Notes under the pieces: generated by a model
What the model saw: the letters and a program-made list of their open reading frames with translations, nothing else
Told to the model about the DNA's origin: nothing
Database searches by the model: none
Made by a program: the position numbers and the translations under genes
Assembly: GCA_934129895.1 (NCBI GenBank)
Contig: CAKOWY010000007.1
Span: 1-64,000 of the forward strand
From: an uncultured Clostridia bacterium
Lineage (GTDB): Bacteria; Bacillota; Clostridia; TANB77; CAG-508
Length of the DNA: 64,000 bases
Direction of reading: 5' to 3'
In this document: one piece after another, positions 1 through 8,442 of the stretch
Position numbering within the stretch: position 1 is the first letter of the stretch
Layout: each line of letters opens with the position of its first letter

Positions 1-1432
1 CTTGTACTGGATCTTTTCTATGATTATATATTGCTGTTGTATCTGTTTTTCCTAAATTTGTTGTTATTATACTTGGTTCTCTTGTATATTTACCATTACT
101 GTCTTTTAAATAGTCACTATTATCAATAGTTTCATCTTTACTTACCGCTGTAATATATTTTCTTAATGCTAAGTCAAATTCTGATGTGTCTACAGTTATG
201 TTTGTTTTATCTGTTATTTCTTCTCTTGATATTTCAACTAATGGTTGTTCTCCATCTAATGCCACTTTACCATTTTGATCTGTTCCTTTTACCCATAATG
301 TTTTTTGAGTTGCTGTTGCTGATTTTACAACTATTTCTATATTTACCTGTTGAATTCCTGTTTTTGGAACTTTTATATAAAATCCTTCTGTTTTTCCTAC
401 TAATTCTTTTAATGTTGAACTTATAGTATTTCCACTTTTATCTACTATTGTATAATTTGTAATTGCTGTTCCACTTTGATTTGTAACATTCATTGTTATT
501 GTTGTTGATGATGTTGCTGTTCCTACTAATTTTATTGGTCCTATTATGTAGTTTCCATTTGAACTTTGTTTTGTTACACTTCCTTTATCTACTGTTACAC
601 TTGATGAACTTGATGTGTAATTATTTTGTGCAGCTTGTTTTGCTGAATCTATTAAATAATTATATAATGTTTGAATTTCTTTTTGCTTACACTCAGCTCT
701 TTCTTTGCTTGTTAGAGCATCTTGTGATTTATAACTTGTTCCTCCATCAATTGTTTTATATAACCAACTTCCATCTGATTTTGTAAAATCATAAAATGTT
801 CCACCATTTGTGAAATACCATATTACTGCTTTTTGAATTGCAACTATTTCGTCTTGTGACAATACAACTCTTTCATCTAACTCAAATTTCCAAAAGTATT
901 CATTATCTGAATTATCAATATCATCTACTGGTATTCCAGCATTTACTAGATAATTTGTTTTTTGTGTTTCACTACTATCATCATCTCCTGGAATATAAAA
1001 ATTATCTAATAACCAAGAGATTTCTTTATATGTATCTCCTTTTAATAATTCACTCAATACTGTTGTTGCACTATTTGATGTAAAATTATTTAATATGCTT
1101 TCTCCATCATTAAAATTATAGCTTCTATTATATTCTACAACTCCATCTGTATTTTGATCTGTTTCCCATGTCTTTCCATAAGATGCTTTTATACAATACA
1201 ACTCTTTTGGTGTTGTTACTCTTGTTGTACCTGCTGATGATGTATATTGAGCAAGTTCCCATATTCTTTTTCCTTGTGGTACATTTGTTAATGCATACCC
1301 TGTACCATCTTCTTTTGCTGGTTTTAAGTTTACATATATTTTATCTGTATTATCCGCATAACTTATTAAGCTACTTACACATAATATAATAAACATAATT
1401 AGATTTACATAAATTACAACTTTTTTCTTCAT
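1..1432 (-). CDS. Thioester-domain surface adhesin, N-terminal part (3' end beyond the window edge)
   Basis: A continuous reading frame of about 477 codons runs from an ATG at 1432 off the left edge of the window. The ATG follows an AAAGGGAG ribosome binding site. Residues 1-26 look like a signal peptide (basic MKKK, hydrophobic core, SYA cleavage site). A cysteine in LYCIKASYG (near residue 80) and a glutamine in AIQKAVIWYF (near residue 200) match the Cys-Gln pair that forms the internal thioester of PF08341-type adhesin domains, which bind host surfaces covalently. The last part in the window, FDLALRKYITAVS, resembles the start of SpaA/SdrD-like repeat modules of Gram-positive surface proteins. 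Sortase or other anchoring cannot be seen because the C-terminus is missing. Assignment of the thioester domain is from motif recognition. Confidence 0.75.
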   Translation of the reverse strand, partial: MKKKVVIYVNLIMFIILCVSSLISYADNTDKIYVNLKPAKEDGTGYALTNVPQGKRIWELAQYTSSAGTTRVTTPKELYCIKASYGKTWETDQNTDGVVEYNRSYNFNDGESILNNFTSNSATTVLSELLKGDTYKEISWLLDNFYIPGDDDSSETQKTNYLVNAGIPVDDIDNSDNEYFWKFELDERVVLSQDEIVAIQKAVIWYFTNGGTFYDFTKSDGSWLYKTIDGGTSYKSQDALTSKERAECKQKEIQTLYNYLIDSAKQAAQNNYTSSSSSVTVDKGSVTKQSSNGNYIIGPIKLVGTATSSTTITMNVTNQSGTAITNYTIVDKSGNTISSTLKELVGKTEGFYIKVPKTGIQQVNIEIVVKSATATQKTLWVKGTDQNGKVALDGEQPLVEISREEITDKTNITVDTSEFDLALRKYITAVSKDETIDNSDYLKDSNGKYTREPSIITTNLGKTDTTAIYNHRKDPVQ

Positions 1433-1624
1433 CGTTTTCTCCCTTTCTTTTATCCTTTTTTCATTAAATTAACCCAATAATATTATACTTCATCTGTAAA
1501 AAAAAAGTCAACAAATTAGTAAAAATATTATTTGTTATTATTTTACAAAATAGACACAAATCAAAAATACTTTGATAACAATTTATATATAAAATCACCT
1601 TATAAATTGAAAGGAAGAATTTGA

Positions 1625-2281
1625 ATGGAAGAAAATAATTTAATTATAATAGAAAACTTATTACAAAATCAAAATGAAAAATTAGATATAAAAGATGAAA
1701 CTTTTGAAAAATTGATGTTTTTTTACGAATCAGCTTTAAATCAGCTCGAAACACAATTAAACATATTAAAAAATGAATATAAAACATTATATAATTATGA
1801 TTTAATTGATCATATTTCATGTAGAATAAAAGACCCCAAAAGTATATTAAACAAAATGTCTAAAAAAAATTATGATAAAACTTATATAAATTTGATTGAT
1901 AAAATCAATGATGTTGCAGGAATAAGAGTTGTTTGTAATTTAAAAGATGATATATTTTTTATAAGAAATTTGATAAAACAACTTCCTGGAATAAATATTT
2001 TAAATGAAAAAGATTATGTTTCAAACCCTAAAAAAAGTGGATATTCAAGCTATCATTTAATTGTAGAAGTTCCTGTTAAATTGACTAATAATACTATAAA
2101 TGTAAAATGTGAAATTCAGATTAGAACTTTAGCAATGGACTTTTGGGCAACTTTTGAACATAAAACAAAATATAAAACAAATTATGATATTAACAAAAAA
2201 ACTTCTAAAGAATTAGTTAATTATGCGAAAATAATCAGTAAATTTGATGATAAAATGTGTTCTTCTTTAAAACCTGAATAA
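1625..2281 (+). CDS. Small alarmone synthetase, RelA/SpoT synthetase domain only (RelQ/YjbM-like)
   Basis: This 218-residue protein has only the (p)ppGpp synthetase domain (PF04607), which transfers pyrophosphate from ATP to GDP or GTP. Visible motifs are DVAGIRVVC (near residue 97), KSGYSSYHLIVEVP (near 137) and CEIQIRTLAMDFWATFEHK (near 158), the last holding the EIQIRT signature. There is no hydrolase (HD), TGS or ACT domain, and the length fits the family. The gene starts at an ATG with AAGGAAG eight bases upstream. It stands alone on the plus strand, divergent from the adhesin and convergent with the small gene at 2351-2524. In the family such enzymes respond to stress independently of the ribosome; no regulation is visible here. 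Confidence 0.9.
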   Translation: MEENNLIIIENLLQNQNEKLDIKDETFEKLMFFYESALNQLETQLNILKNEYKTLYNYDLIDHISCRIKDPKSILNKMSKKNYDKTYINLIDKINDVAGIRVVCNLKDDIFFIRNLIKQLPGINILNEKDYVSNPKKSGYSSYHLIVEVPVKLTNNTINVKCEIQIRTLAMDFWATFEHKTKYKTNYDINKKTSKELVNYAKIISKFDDKMCSSLKPE

Positions 2282-2290
2282 AATGTACTG

Positions 2291-2330
2291 AACCCCAATT
2301 ATTAAACTTTTTTGTCTAATAATTGGGGTT
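2291..2330. terminator. Bidirectional hairpin between two convergent genes
   Basis: A perfect 14-bp inverted repeat (2291-2304 with 2317-2330) with a 12-base loop lies between the 3' ends of the alarmone synthetase and the small minus-strand gene. Neither side has a proper T-run, so termination would be weak, or the stem may simply protect 3' ends. Confidence 0.6.
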
Positions 2331-2350
2331 CACTTGATAAAAGCTTATTT

Positions 2351-2524
2351 TTATTCACATCCTCCACATTGAGAACAACATCCATTGCAACTACTATTTT
2401 CGTCTTCTGTTTCATCTTCCGTAAATACATATATATCTTCTTTTACATTTGCCATATCCTTTTCTAACTCTTCAACTCTTTTTTCAAGTTTTTCAATTTT
2501 TTCTAATAGCTCTTTTTCTGTCAT
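2351..2524 (-). CDS. 57-residue coiled-coil protein with Cys-rich tail
   Basis: A small gene of 57 codons starts at an ATG (2524-2522) preceded by a perfect AAAGGAGG site. Residues 2-30 are a highly charged Lys/Glu/Leu heptad pattern (ELLEKIEKLEKRVEEL), which should form a coiled coil. An acidic linker follows, then a tail with five cysteines in eleven residues (CNGCCSQCGGC), suggesting metal or Fe-S binding or disulfides. It lies downstream of efp on the same strand, separated by a terminator-like hairpin. I do not recognise the family. The strong ribosome binding site and clean start make it very likely to be a real gene. Confidence 0.75.
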   Translation of the reverse strand: MTEKELLEKIEKLEKRVEELEKDMANVKEDIYVFTEDETEDENSSCNGCCSQCGGCE

Positions 2525-2540
2525 ATTAACCTCCTTTATT

Positions 2541-2579
2541 ATAAAAGACCAGTCACCTTTTTGATAAATCGACTAGTCT
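2541..2579 (-). terminator. Terminator after efp
   Basis: On the minus strand a 9-bp stem (2571-2579 with 2546-2554, one G-U pair) is followed by TTTTAT. It separates efp from the small gene at 2351-2524 and may allow partial read-through. Confidence 0.7.
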
Positions 2580-2586
2580 CTTGTTA

Positions 2587-3153
2587 TTATACTCTTTCCA
2601 TATATTCACATGTACGTGTATCTATTCTTAATATATCTCCAATATTTACAAACATAGGAACTTGCAATTCTAATCCTGTTTCTAATTTTGCAGGTTTTCC
2701 TGATGTTGTTGTTGTATTTCCAGCAAATCCTGGTTCTGTATATACTACTTCTAATTCAACAAATATTGGTGGTTCAACTGCAAATACTTTTCCTTTGAAT
2801 GAAAGTATTGTTACTTCCATATTTTCTTTTAAATATTTTAAGCAATCTCCTAAATCTTCTTTATTTAATGGCATTTGGTCATAAGTATTATTATCCATAA
2901 AGTAATATAAATCTCCATCATTATATAAGTATTGCATTGTTTTTTTCTCTATTTCTGCTCCAGGATATTTATCTGATGGGTTAAATGTTTTTTCTAAAAC
3001 TGCTCCTGTTATTACATTTTTTAATTTTGTTCTTACAAATGCAGCTCCCTTTCCTGGTTTTACATGTTGAAATTCAACAACTCTGAATACTCCTCCGTCC
3101 ATTTCAAATGTTGTTCCATTTCTAAAATCTCCTGCCATATATACTCCTGCCAT
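2587..3153 (-). CDS. efp: Elongation factor P
   Basis: EF-P binds between the ribosomal P and E sites and relieves stalling at consecutive prolines. The 188-residue protein has the usual length and three-domain layout. The N-terminal KOW-like domain carries AGDFRNGTTFEMDGG and the loop KPGKGAAF, whose lysine is the post-translationally modified tip residue in the family. The C-terminus carries GLELQVPMFVNIGD and IDTRTCEYMERV, typical of the OB domains. The start at 3153 has an AGGGAG site eight bases upstream. A second in-frame ATG at residue 6 also has a GCAGGAG site, so the first five residues are uncertain. It is transcribed alone, ending at the hairpin 2541-2579. A modification enzyme is not adjacent. 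Confidence 0.97.
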   Translation of the reverse strand: MAGVYMAGDFRNGTTFEMDGGVFRVVEFQHVKPGKGAAFVRTKLKNVITGAVLEKTFNPSDKYPGAEIEKKTMQYLYNDGDLYYFMDNNTYDQMPLNKEDLGDCLKYLKENMEVTILSFKGKVFAVEPPIFVELEVVYTEPGFAGNTTTTSGKPAKLETGLELQVPMFVNIGDILRIDTRTCEYMERV

Positions 3154-3290
3154 ACTATTTTCTCCCTTCTAACTCTTGACATAATATTAAATCTTTAATA
3201 TTTTACACCATTTTCATTATAAAAGTCAAGTATTTTGTTTGATTTACTACATTTTTCTTACCTTTTTATGTAAAATATAAGATCAAAATA

Positions 3291-3319
3291 TTGAAAAATA
3301 GGCAAAAATGTATTATAAT
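3291..3319 (+). promoter_or_regulatory. Sigma-A-type promoter of the PIN-PhoH gene
   Basis: TTGAAA (3291-3296), 17-base spacer, TATAAT (3314-3319), leaving an untranslated leader of about 75 bases before the ATG at 3400. Confidence 0.75.
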
Positions 3320-3399
3320 ATGTATACAAAACTTTTTTTCTCAGATGAAAAATACATCAGAGAAATTTAGCTTTGTAAATAAAAAAGGAGTGTGTCTTC

Positions 3400-4833
3400 A
3401 TGAGTAATAACATCGATACTGGCAAATTCTTCGTTTTTGATACCGACATTCTGGGTTCTAAAAGAGGAATTTTCACAAGCTTTGGCTCTGATAACACTAT
3501 TTGTGTACCTTTTTGTGTTATCGAAGAAGCTGATGCAAAGTTTGCCCATTTGAAAACTGAACGGGGCAAAATCGTCCGTCACAACTTGGCTTATCTGAGA
3601 TCTTTTCGCATTAAAGAACTTCAAAAAGGCATTACCCAGGAAAATGGTAGCATTTTGAGAGTTGTCCTTAACACGCGCAATCAAACACTTTCTGATGCTG
3701 TCAAAAATTCTAAACTGACCGAACTTGAAAGAAACATTTTGGAAGTCTGTCTTTCTATTAAGGCAGAAGCCAAAGACAAAAAAGTGGTCCTTATTAGTAA
3801 AAACACCCCTCTGCAATACAAGGCTGAACTTCTTGGCATTACTGTTCAGACGTTCAGAGATGAGCTTCTCCCCGAATTAAATGAACAGTATACTGGAAGA
3901 GCTTTCCTCAATGTTCCTGATGAGAAGATTAAGGAATTCCGAACTAAAGGTTATATTGCTTTAACCAGCATTGTTTCCGAAGAAAATTTCAAAACCTTTT
4001 ATCAGAACATGTTTGTAGAACTTAAAGGAAAGTTCGATTTTGCCAATGGTAGAGTTGATGGTAATAATATTGTAAAACTTCAATATGAAGATTACCATCC
4101 GTTCAAAGTAATCCCCAAAAATGTAGGTCAGAAATTTGCAATCGAAGCATTAATGACCAACGAAAAGCAAGCCACTCTTGTCATCTTGAAAGGTGTAGCT
4201 GGTACAGCAAAAACTTTCTTGTCGCTTGCAACAGGACTTGAGCATGTTGAAAGTCTTCATGAATTTAAAGGTAAGATTTTGATTTCTCGTCTCCCCATCG
4301 AAACTGGTGAAAGCATCGGTTATCTTCCTGGAGATGAAGAAGGAAAAATTATGCCCTATCTTCGTGGAACACTAGACAACCTTGTCAATTTGCAGGATGA
4401 TAATGATATTATCAAACCTGCAAAGCCGAAAAACAACTTCAATAAGGGGTCTTCTTCTAGAACACCTTATGGTTCGCCCGAAAATGATACCAGCTGTCAA
4501 AACATCTACTTCCAGAACGGAACAATCCGTGCAGAAGCAATCGGCTATATCAGAGGCCGTTCCATCTGCAACACTTTCATCATTATTGATGAAGCTCAAA
4601 ACTTGAGCCCTGCAGAAGTCAAGACCATCATTACCCGTGTTGGCTTTGGCACAAAACTGGTCCTTGTTGGAGATCCCTCTCAGGTAGATCGTCCTGACCT
4701 GGATGAAAGAAACAACGGTCTCAGCTATGCAAGTGAGCACTTCAAGGGTGATCCTTTGTGCTGGCAGCTTACCTTCACAGATGATGAATCTGTAAGAAGC
4801 GAACTTGCAAAACGTGCATCTATGATCTTGTAA
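3400..4833 (+). CDS. PIN-PhoH family protein (PIN RNase domain fused to PhoH-like ATPase)
   Basis: This 477-residue protein joins an N-terminal PIN domain to a C-terminal PhoH ATPase. The PIN part (about residues 10-165) starts FVFDTDILGS and has conserved acidic positions such as VIEEADAKFAH. The ATPase part (about 240-470) has Walker A GVAGTAKT near 265, Walker B IIIDEAQN near 395 and the sensor motif LVLVGDPSQVDRPDLD. In characterised PhoH2 proteins this pairing gives an ATP-driven RNA helicase/ribonuclease. The ribosome binding site is AAAGGAG. Codon use is unlike its neighbours, with many C-ending codons and CGT, CGC and CGG for Arg, and the gene runs against the surrounding minus-strand genes. 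It has its own promoter and a strong terminator. I infer it was acquired horizontally, perhaps from a phage or a more GC-rich Firmicute. Confidence 0.9.
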   Translation: MSNNIDTGKFFVFDTDILGSKRGIFTSFGSDNTICVPFCVIEEADAKFAHLKTERGKIVRHNLAYLRSFRIKELQKGITQENGSILRVVLNTRNQTLSDAVKNSKLTELERNILEVCLSIKAEAKDKKVVLISKNTPLQYKAELLGITVQTFRDELLPELNEQYTGRAFLNVPDEKIKEFRTKGYIALTSIVSEENFKTFYQNMFVELKGKFDFANGRVDGNNIVKLQYEDYHPFKVIPKNVGQKFAIEALMTNEKQATLVILKGVAGTAKTFLSLATGLEHVESLHEFKGKILISRLPIETGESIGYLPGDEEGKIMPYLRGTLDNLVNLQDDNDIIKPAKPKNNFNKGSSSRTPYGSPENDTSCQNIYFQNGTIRAEAIGYIRGRSICNTFIIIDEAQNLSPAEVKTIITRVGFGTKLVLVGDPSQVDRPDLDERNNGLSYASEHFKGDPLCWQLTFTDDESVRSELAKRASMIL

Positions 4834-4847
4834 TTATTTACAAAGCT

Positions 4848-4879
4848 AGGGGGTTCCCTTTTCGGAACCCCCTTTTTTT
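4848..4879 (+). terminator. Strong intrinsic terminator of the PIN-PhoH gene
   Basis: A GC-rich 10-bp stem (4848-4857 with 4864-4873) with a 6-base loop is followed directly by seven T. It abuts the stop codon of spoIIIAH and may stop transcripts from both sides. Confidence 0.93.
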
Positions 4880-4882
4880 CAT

Positions 4883-5470
4883 CTATCTTGTCATAATATG
4901 TATTTGTTCCATTTTTACTCCTATTTCTCTTGAGATTATATTTTGAATTTGAGCAATTTCATCTGTTTTTAATTCTTTATTTTCAACTACAACACTTACA
5001 CTATCAATATTAACAAAAATAACACAATTAGAAAAACCTTTTGTCATGATCAAATTTTCACTAATCATTATTGCATTTTTTTCTTTATTTAAATCTGTAA
5101 TTTCCTGTGTAACAATTGCTTTTTGTTCTTCAGAAACATTAGAATTATTAAGTATTTCTTTATAAGTTTCAAGTGTTTGAGAATACATTTTATCTCTTTC
5201 TAATTTTGATTCTTCAAAATAATTGTTTTCTTCCTTGTTGTCTTTTGCAACCTCTACACTTTCTTCTGGATTTATAACTTCATTATTGCTAACTAATTGT
5301 GCATCACCTACATTTTCATCTTGTTGATTTTCATCAGAAGTTTGTGCAACTGTCTGAATATTATTTGATTCTACTGAAATATAATTCCAATATCCCAATG
5401 CTACCAACATTATTGCTACTATATAAATTGCTGCTGTCCCTGTTTTATTTTTTAATTTAGACAAATTCAT
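4883..5470 (-). CDS. spoIIIAH: Stage III sporulation protein AH
   Basis: SpoIIIAH is the mother-cell membrane protein that meets SpoIIQ of the forespore and forms a ring of the intercellular channel. The 195-residue protein has one transmembrane helix at about residues 12-30 (GTAAIYIVAIMLVALGYW), an acidic Glu/Asn-rich linker to about 95, and a C-terminal domain (TYKEILNNSNVSEEQ onward) of the EscJ/YscJ ring-building type. It is the last gene of the eight-gene spoIIIA operon, starting 17 bases after spoIIIAG with an AAAGGAGG site. The partner gene spoIIQ is at 50596-51384. In known sporeformers the operon is under sigma-E. Confidence 0.9.
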   Translation of the reverse strand: MNLSKLKNKTGTAAIYIVAIMLVALGYWNYISVESNNIQTVAQTSDENQQDENVGDAQLVSNNEVINPEESVEVAKDNKEENNYFEESKLERDKMYSQTLETYKEILNNSNVSEEQKAIVTQEITDLNKEKNAIMISENLIMTKGFSNCVIFVNIDSVSVVVENKELKTDEIAQIQNIISREIGVKMEQIHIMTR

Positions 5471-5486
5471 ACTTCAACCTCCTTTC

Positions 5487-6089
5487 TTATTTTTCCATTT
5501 CAAAAACTTGAATTTTATGTACAGCTAAACCTGTAACTGCTTCAACAGCACTAACAATTGAAGCTTTTATATTCGCATTTGAAGCTCCTTGAGCAGTTAT
5601 TATTGCTCCTTCAATTACAGGCATAATAATTTTCTCTGTTATAGGTTTATTTGCTCCATTTTCATCTTCTGTATAAGCAATCTCTTTTTTATTTTCTGTT
5701 TCTATACTACTTTTACTTCCACCACTTCCATCATTTTCCTCTACTTTGTTTTGTACACTTGTTTCATTATACATTGCTACAACTTTATTGCTTTCTGAAT
5801 ATTTTATTAATACTTTTGTTTTTCCAACACCTGATATTGATGATAAAATTTTTTCCAAGTTTTTTTCTAGGTCTTCTTGATTATTTTCATTTGTTTCAGT
5901 TTGTAATGTATTTTGTGCTAGTACTTTGTTTTTAGTATCTTTGTTACTGTTTTCATCTTTAGACCATATATTATTTATAACTAATACTGTTATAATTAAT
6001 ATTATAACAAATGCTACTATATTCTCTATTTTTCTTTTTTGATTTGAATCTCCTTCTTTATCAAACTTTTTTAATATATCTTTAAACAT
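5487..6089 (-). CDS. spoIIIAG: Stage III sporulation protein AG
   Basis: This 200-residue protein has one transmembrane segment near residues 27-43 (VAFVIILIITVLVINNI). A Glu/Asn-rich linker is followed by a C-terminal ring-building domain with LEKILSSISGVGKTKVLIKY and a hydrophobic segment that includes EGAIITAQGASN. SpoIIIAG forms a large oligomeric ring in the mother-cell membrane in Bacillus. Position between spoIIIAF and spoIIIAH, size and the GVGKT-like turn support the call. That turn is not a P-loop here; it is part of the family fold. The ribosome binding site is AAAGGAG. Confidence 0.88.
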   Translation of the reverse strand: MFKDILKKFDKEGDSNQKRKIENIVAFVIILIITVLVINNIWSKDENSNKDTKNKVLAQNTLQTETNENNQEDLEKNLEKILSSISGVGKTKVLIKYSESNKVVAMYNETSVQNKVEENDGSGGSKSSIETENKKEIAYTEDENGANKPITEKIIMPVIEGAIITAQGASNANIKASIVSAVEAVTGLAVHKIQVFEMEK

Positions 6090-6102
6090 TATTTTATCTC
6101 CT

Positions 6103-6609
6103 TTATTTTAAAATAATATTAATCTTGTCATCAGTTATCTCATATTCAGTTACAATTTTTTCTTTTATTTCTTGAATTTTATTTTGACTGTCTACATCTT
6201 CTACTTTTTTTATTTTCACTTCGATTTTATGTATTCCAGAATTGTTTTTATTATTATTCAACTCTGCATCAACATTACATTGAATAACAGATAATCCTTG
6301 TTCTTTGAACCTTTTAATAATATCTTCTTTCATTTCATCTAGATATATCTTTTCTAGTCTAGAATTCATAGATGTTTGATCTAAATTTGAAGATGTTGTA
6401 TTAGCATATTTTTCTAAATCATACTGATCTAATTCCAATATTTTTTTGTTATTTATAATTGGTGAAATAATATTAAATAGAACATATATTCCTATCACCA
6501 TTTGTATATACTTTTTGTTTTTACTATTAGGCAAAATTAATTCTAAAATCGTTGCAATAACAACTGCAAGAGTTATTTGTTCTGCCCATGAACTAATAAA
6601 TTTTATCAT
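6103..6609 (-). CDS. spoIIIAF: Stage III sporulation protein AF
   Basis: This 168-residue protein has two N-terminal transmembrane helices (about residues 8-27 and 35-52, the second containing MVIGIYVLFNIISPII). A soluble C-terminal part follows with the family-like pattern RLEKIYLDEMKEDIIKRFKE and a late beta-rich segment (KIEVKIKKVE). It overlaps the spoIIIAE stop by four bases (ATGA), which indicates translational coupling. Its exact biochemical role is not settled in the family beyond being needed for the channel. Confidence 0.87.
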   Translation of the reverse strand: MIKFISSWAEQITLAVVIATILELILPNSKNKKYIQMVIGIYVLFNIISPIINNKKILELDQYDLEKYANTTSSNLDQTSMNSRLEKIYLDEMKEDIIKRFKEQGLSVIQCNVDAELNNNKNNSGIHKIEVKIKKVEDVDSQNKIQEIKEKIVTEYEITDDKINIILK

Positions 6610-7814
6610 CTATACATCATCCCACTATTTGATATTTTTATTACTAATGTTATCCCTATAATCAACATAACTGATAGAGAACATAGTATTCCTAACAACA
6701 CTTTAAAGATTCCAGCCATCTCTTCTAAAACTTTTACAATTTTTTCATCAGCAATAGGTTGTACAAGTGCTGACGAAAAACTATATATTATACATAATGT
6801 AGATATTCTAATTATTGGCACAATACAAATACTTATAACAACTACCACTCCAACAATTCCTACTGCATTTTTTAATATTACCCCACATCCTAATACACTA
6901 TCAACAACATCTCCTAATATCTTTCCTACAACCGGTATTACACTTGACACTGCCGTTTTTGCTGTTTTTGCTGTAATTCCATCAACACTACTACTTAATG
7001 ATCCTTCCAATGATACAATTCCTACAAATACTGTTAAGATTATTCCTAATGTCCAAGTAACCCCAGATTTTAATAATTTAGATAATTTATCTATTTGAAA
7101 TTTATTTGATATCTTTGATATAATTGAAAATACTACTATTATCAACATAACTGGTAACAAAAAATCTTTTATTAAATTTCCAATTAAATTTATTGCAAAT
7201 ATAATTATTGGTTCTAAAATTGAACTCGTTGTTATACTACCTGTATATAATATTAATGTCATTAACAATGGAAGAAGTAAATTAATAAATCCTACCATAT
7301 CATCTGCCGTATTTTGAACCAATTTTATTATTCCTGTAAAATTAGTCATCATAAGTGTAACTATTAATATGTACTGAACAAAATAAACAATTTGAGAAAT
7401 GTTTTTATTTTCTAAATTGTCTGTTATTGATTTTAATATTCCATGAATTATTATTATTACTAATATACTAATTAATGTTTTTAAACTAGTATGTATTTCT
7501 TTTCCCATAACTTTAAGCAAAACCTTAGATATCATTTTATTATCAATTTTTCCTTGAACTGCTTGATTTAATACATTTTTTAAATCAATCTCTTCAAAAG
7601 CACCTCCCATATATTTTTGAGATTCTGTTATAAATTCTCCTATATTAAATTGTTCCTTCGTACTACCCATTATATTATCTTCTGCACATGATTTGCCTGG
7701 AATTATAATGCTTATACAAAAAATGATAATAATTAAGTTTATGTATTTTACTATTTTTTTGAGATTAACTCTTTTCCTATAACATTTAAAAGTTAATATC
7801 TTTTCATTTATCAT
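6606..7814 (-). CDS. spoIIIAE: Stage III sporulation protein AE
   Basis: SpoIIIAE is the large polytopic component of the mother-cell channel complex. The 402-residue protein begins with a basic segment and a hydrophobic signal-like stretch (residues 24-42), an extracytoplasmic region (GEFITESQKYMGGAFEEIDLK), then about seven or eight hydrophobic helices to the C-terminus. The glycine- and serine-rich stretch LEGSLSSSVDGITAKTAKTA near the middle is highly characteristic of the family. Length matches the usual 390-400 residues. The start at 7814 follows an AAGAGGAA site, and the gene lies between spoIIIAD and spoIIIAF. Confidence 0.92.
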   Translation of the reverse strand: MINEKILTFKCYRKRVNLKKIVKYINLIIIIFCISIIIPGKSCAEDNIMGSTKEQFNIGEFITESQKYMGGAFEEIDLKNVLNQAVQGKIDNKMISKVLLKVMGKEIHTSLKTLISILVIIIIHGILKSITDNLENKNISQIVYFVQYILIVTLMMTNFTGIIKLVQNTADDMVGFINLLLPLLMTLILYTGSITTSSILEPIIIFAINLIGNLIKDFLLPVMLIIVVFSIISKISNKFQIDKLSKLLKSGVTWTLGIILTVFVGIVSLEGSLSSSVDGITAKTAKTAVSSVIPVVGKILGDVVDSVLGCGVILKNAVGIVGVVVVISICIVPIIRISTLCIIYSFSSALVQPIADEKIVKVLEEMAGIFKVLLGILCSLSVMLIIGITLVIKISNSGMMYR

Positions 7815-7826
7815 ACATTATTCCTC

Positions 7827-8216
7827 TTATGGTAAAATTTCCATAACAAGTTCTAAAAGACTTGTTATTATTGGAATTGACATTGATATTATAATAACTT
7901 TACTTCCGATTTCAATTTTGCTTGCAATTGCTTTTTCTCCTGCATCAGAACATATACTTACTGCAAATTCTGTAATAAATGCAATTCCTGTAATTTTTAA
8001 TAATATTTCTAAAAATTTTTGATTAATATATGTTTTACTTGCATAATTTTGTAATAAATTTATTATGTTTGTAATCTTTTCAACAGAAAACATTAAGATT
8101 AATACACCTGCTGCCATAGAAACATATATTGCATATTCTGGTTTATATTGTTTTAGAATTACAATAATAACAAGAGAAATCAATCCTATTCCTATTATTT
8201 TTATTACTTCTGTCAT
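7827..8216 (-). CDS. spoIIIAD: Stage III sporulation protein AD
   Basis: This 129-residue integral membrane protein has four predicted hydrophobic helices. Family-like segments are IIGIGLISLVIIVILKQYKPEYA near the start (quoted only in outline) and KITGIAFITEFAVSICSDAG near residue 75. SpoIIIAC and SpoIIIAD belong to one family, and SpoIIIAD looks like a doubled version of the shorter SpoIIIAC. Both are small membrane components of the channel complex. It lies 18 bases after spoIIIAC. Confidence 0.9.
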   Translation of the reverse strand: MTEVIKIIGIGLISLVIIVILKQYKPEYAIYVSMAAGVLILMFSVEKITNIINLLQNYASKTYINQKFLEILLKITGIAFITEFAVSICSDAGEKAIASKIEIGSKVIIISMSIPIITSLLELVMEILP

Positions 8217-8234
8217 AATACTAATTGCTCCTTT

Positions 8235-8429
8235 CTATAAATCAAAAAGAGTTCGTACAGTATTAAATAATGAACTTATTTGTTGAATTACCATTGATAA
8301 AACAATTACAAGTCCTGCAAGTGTTGTCATCATTGCTTGATCTTCTCTACCTGCTCTTACAAGCACTTGATGTAAAACTGCAACTAATATTCCTATTGCC
8401 GCTATTTTGAACAATAAGTTTATATCCAT
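8235..8429 (-). CDS. spoIIIAC: Stage III sporulation protein AC
   Basis: A 64-residue protein with two hydrophobic helices separated by a polar turn (RAGREDQAMMTTLAG), which is the recognisable family core. The size is exactly that of SpoIIIAC proteins (about 65 residues). It sits between spoIIIAB and spoIIIAD, with an AAAGGGGG ribosome binding site upstream of the ATG at 8429. Confidence 0.92.
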   Translation of the reverse strand: MDINLLFKIAAIGILVAVLHQVLVRAGREDQAMMTTLAGLVIVLSMVIQQISSLFNTVRTLFDL

Positions 8430-8442
8430 GTTTTTTCCCCCT

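Noticed and set aside
166..1389. Several plus-strand frames rich in Leu/Phe/Tyr in the first 1.4 kb
   Set aside because: They are antisense shadows of the minus-strand adhesin gene, with no ribosome binding sites and biased composition.
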